The translations under genes were made by a program, and so were the position numbers. From Acidobacteriota bacterium (lineage in GTDB: Bacteria; Acidobacteriota; Terriglobia; UBA7540), in NCBI GenBank assembly GCA_003224665.1, contig QHZM01000049.1, forward strand, positions 1-7,535: a stretch of 7,535 nt of DNA, written 5' to 3'. Shown here piece by piece: positions 7,161 through 7,535 of this stretch (position 1 is its first letter; each line of letters starts with the position of its first letter). The notes below the pieces were generated by a model. It saw nothing but the letters and a program-made list of their open reading frames with translations. It did no database searches and was not told the origin of the DNA.

Positions 7161-7535
7161 ATGCCGGTCATTTCGAGTCAAAAAGTTGAATTCGTCGACA
7201 TCCCCCAAAACGCGCGATTCAAGATGCTTTTTGACCGCGCTCACAGCGGCACCCACCATATCGCTCTTGCTCAAGGAGAACTTCGACCCGGCGCTCGTCT
7301 TTTCCTTCATTATCACGAATTCGAAGAAGTTGTCTTCATCACGGAGGGTCGCGGCGTGGTTGTAATTGATGGCGTCGAAACGCCGGTTCAGGCAGGGGAT
7401 GCCATCCTCGTGCCCGCTCGGTCCGTCCATACGATGAAAAATGCCCAAACGGAGAGTGTTATACGATTTATCAGCGCCTATGCCTCGAATGAAGTCATCC
7501 GTTTCCCTGTCGAGGAGGAACCGCACTCTGCGTCT
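7161..7535 (+). CDS. Single-domain cupin (cupin_2-like), 3' partial
   Basis: The frame is open from ATG 7161 to the window edge (125 codons, no stop), so the 3' end lies outside. The translation carries both cupin motifs with canonical spacing. Motif 1 is G44-x5-H50-x-H52-x3-E56-x6-G63 (within GARLFLHYHEFEEVVFITEG). Motif 2 is G79-x5-P85-x4-H90-x3-N94 (within GDAILVPARSVHTMKN). The three His and one Glu that bind metal in cupins are all present; the usual Gly of motif 2 is Arg87. There is no signal peptide, so it is probably cytoplasmic. Small cupins of this type can be sugar isomerases or epimerases, oxygenases or ligand-binding regulators, and the fold alone does not decide which. Its place directly after rhaM, 53 bases on with a good SD, suggests co-expression and a role with the released sugar, but that is inference. 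Confidence 0.87.
   Translation, partial: MPVISSQKVEFVDIPQNARFKMLFDRAHSGTHHIALAQGELRPGARLFLHYHEFEEVVFITEGRGVVVIDGVETPVQAGDAILVPARSVHTMKNAQTESVIRFISAYASNEVIRFPVEEEPHSAS

Noticed and set aside
7104..7526. 140-codon open frame on the minus strand at the right edge
   Set aside because: It lies antisense to the partial cupin gene, whose plus-strand frame carries two complete cupin motifs and an SD. The minus-strand translation shows no family features.

Overview
The window is a moderately GC-rich bacterial locus with all genes on the + strand, closely packed. Three successive genes encode large carbohydrate-active proteins. The second and third begin with twin-arginine (Tat) type N-termini, and the first begins inside what looks like the hydrophobic part of one. 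They are followed by a small L-rhamnose mutarotase and a single-domain cupin, neither of which has an export signal. This style of locus (Tat-exported, mostly uncharacterised glycosidases with 'RRxFL..AG' leaders) is typical of environmental Acidobacteria, Verrucomicrobia, Planctomycetes and similar plant-polymer degraders. The phylum cannot be fixed from this sequence alone.

Layout. 1-1604: 3' part of a clan GH-A-like TIM-barrel glycosidase with a C-terminal beta domain; its true start lies upstream of the window. 1633-4797: a 1054-residue GH36/GH27-like (clan GH-D) alpha-galactosidase-type enzyme with a GH2-like jelly roll embedded in its N-terminal beta region and an unassigned C-terminal beta-rich extension. 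4798-5033: a 236-base spacer containing a nested inverted repeat able to form a strong two-stem structure. 5034-6705: a DUF5060 + DUF4038 (apiosidase/GH140-like) protein split by a frame change near 6132-6139, probably with loss of some codons. 6787-7107: L-rhamnose mutarotase (rhaM). 7161-7535: 5' part of a cupin that runs off the window.

How the genes may work together (inference): exported enzymes would strip side chains from a rhamnose- and galactose-containing plant polysaccharide such as pectic rhamnogalacturonan. The cytoplasmic mutarotase would then equilibrate the anomers of released L-rhamnose for catabolism. No transporter, regulator, isomerase, kinase or aldolase is visible here, so the pathway is incomplete in this view. 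No RNA genes, mobile elements, CRISPR arrays or defence genes were seen. The most unusual items are the broken DUF4038 gene, the composite domain architecture of the 1054-residue enzyme and the structured spacer.
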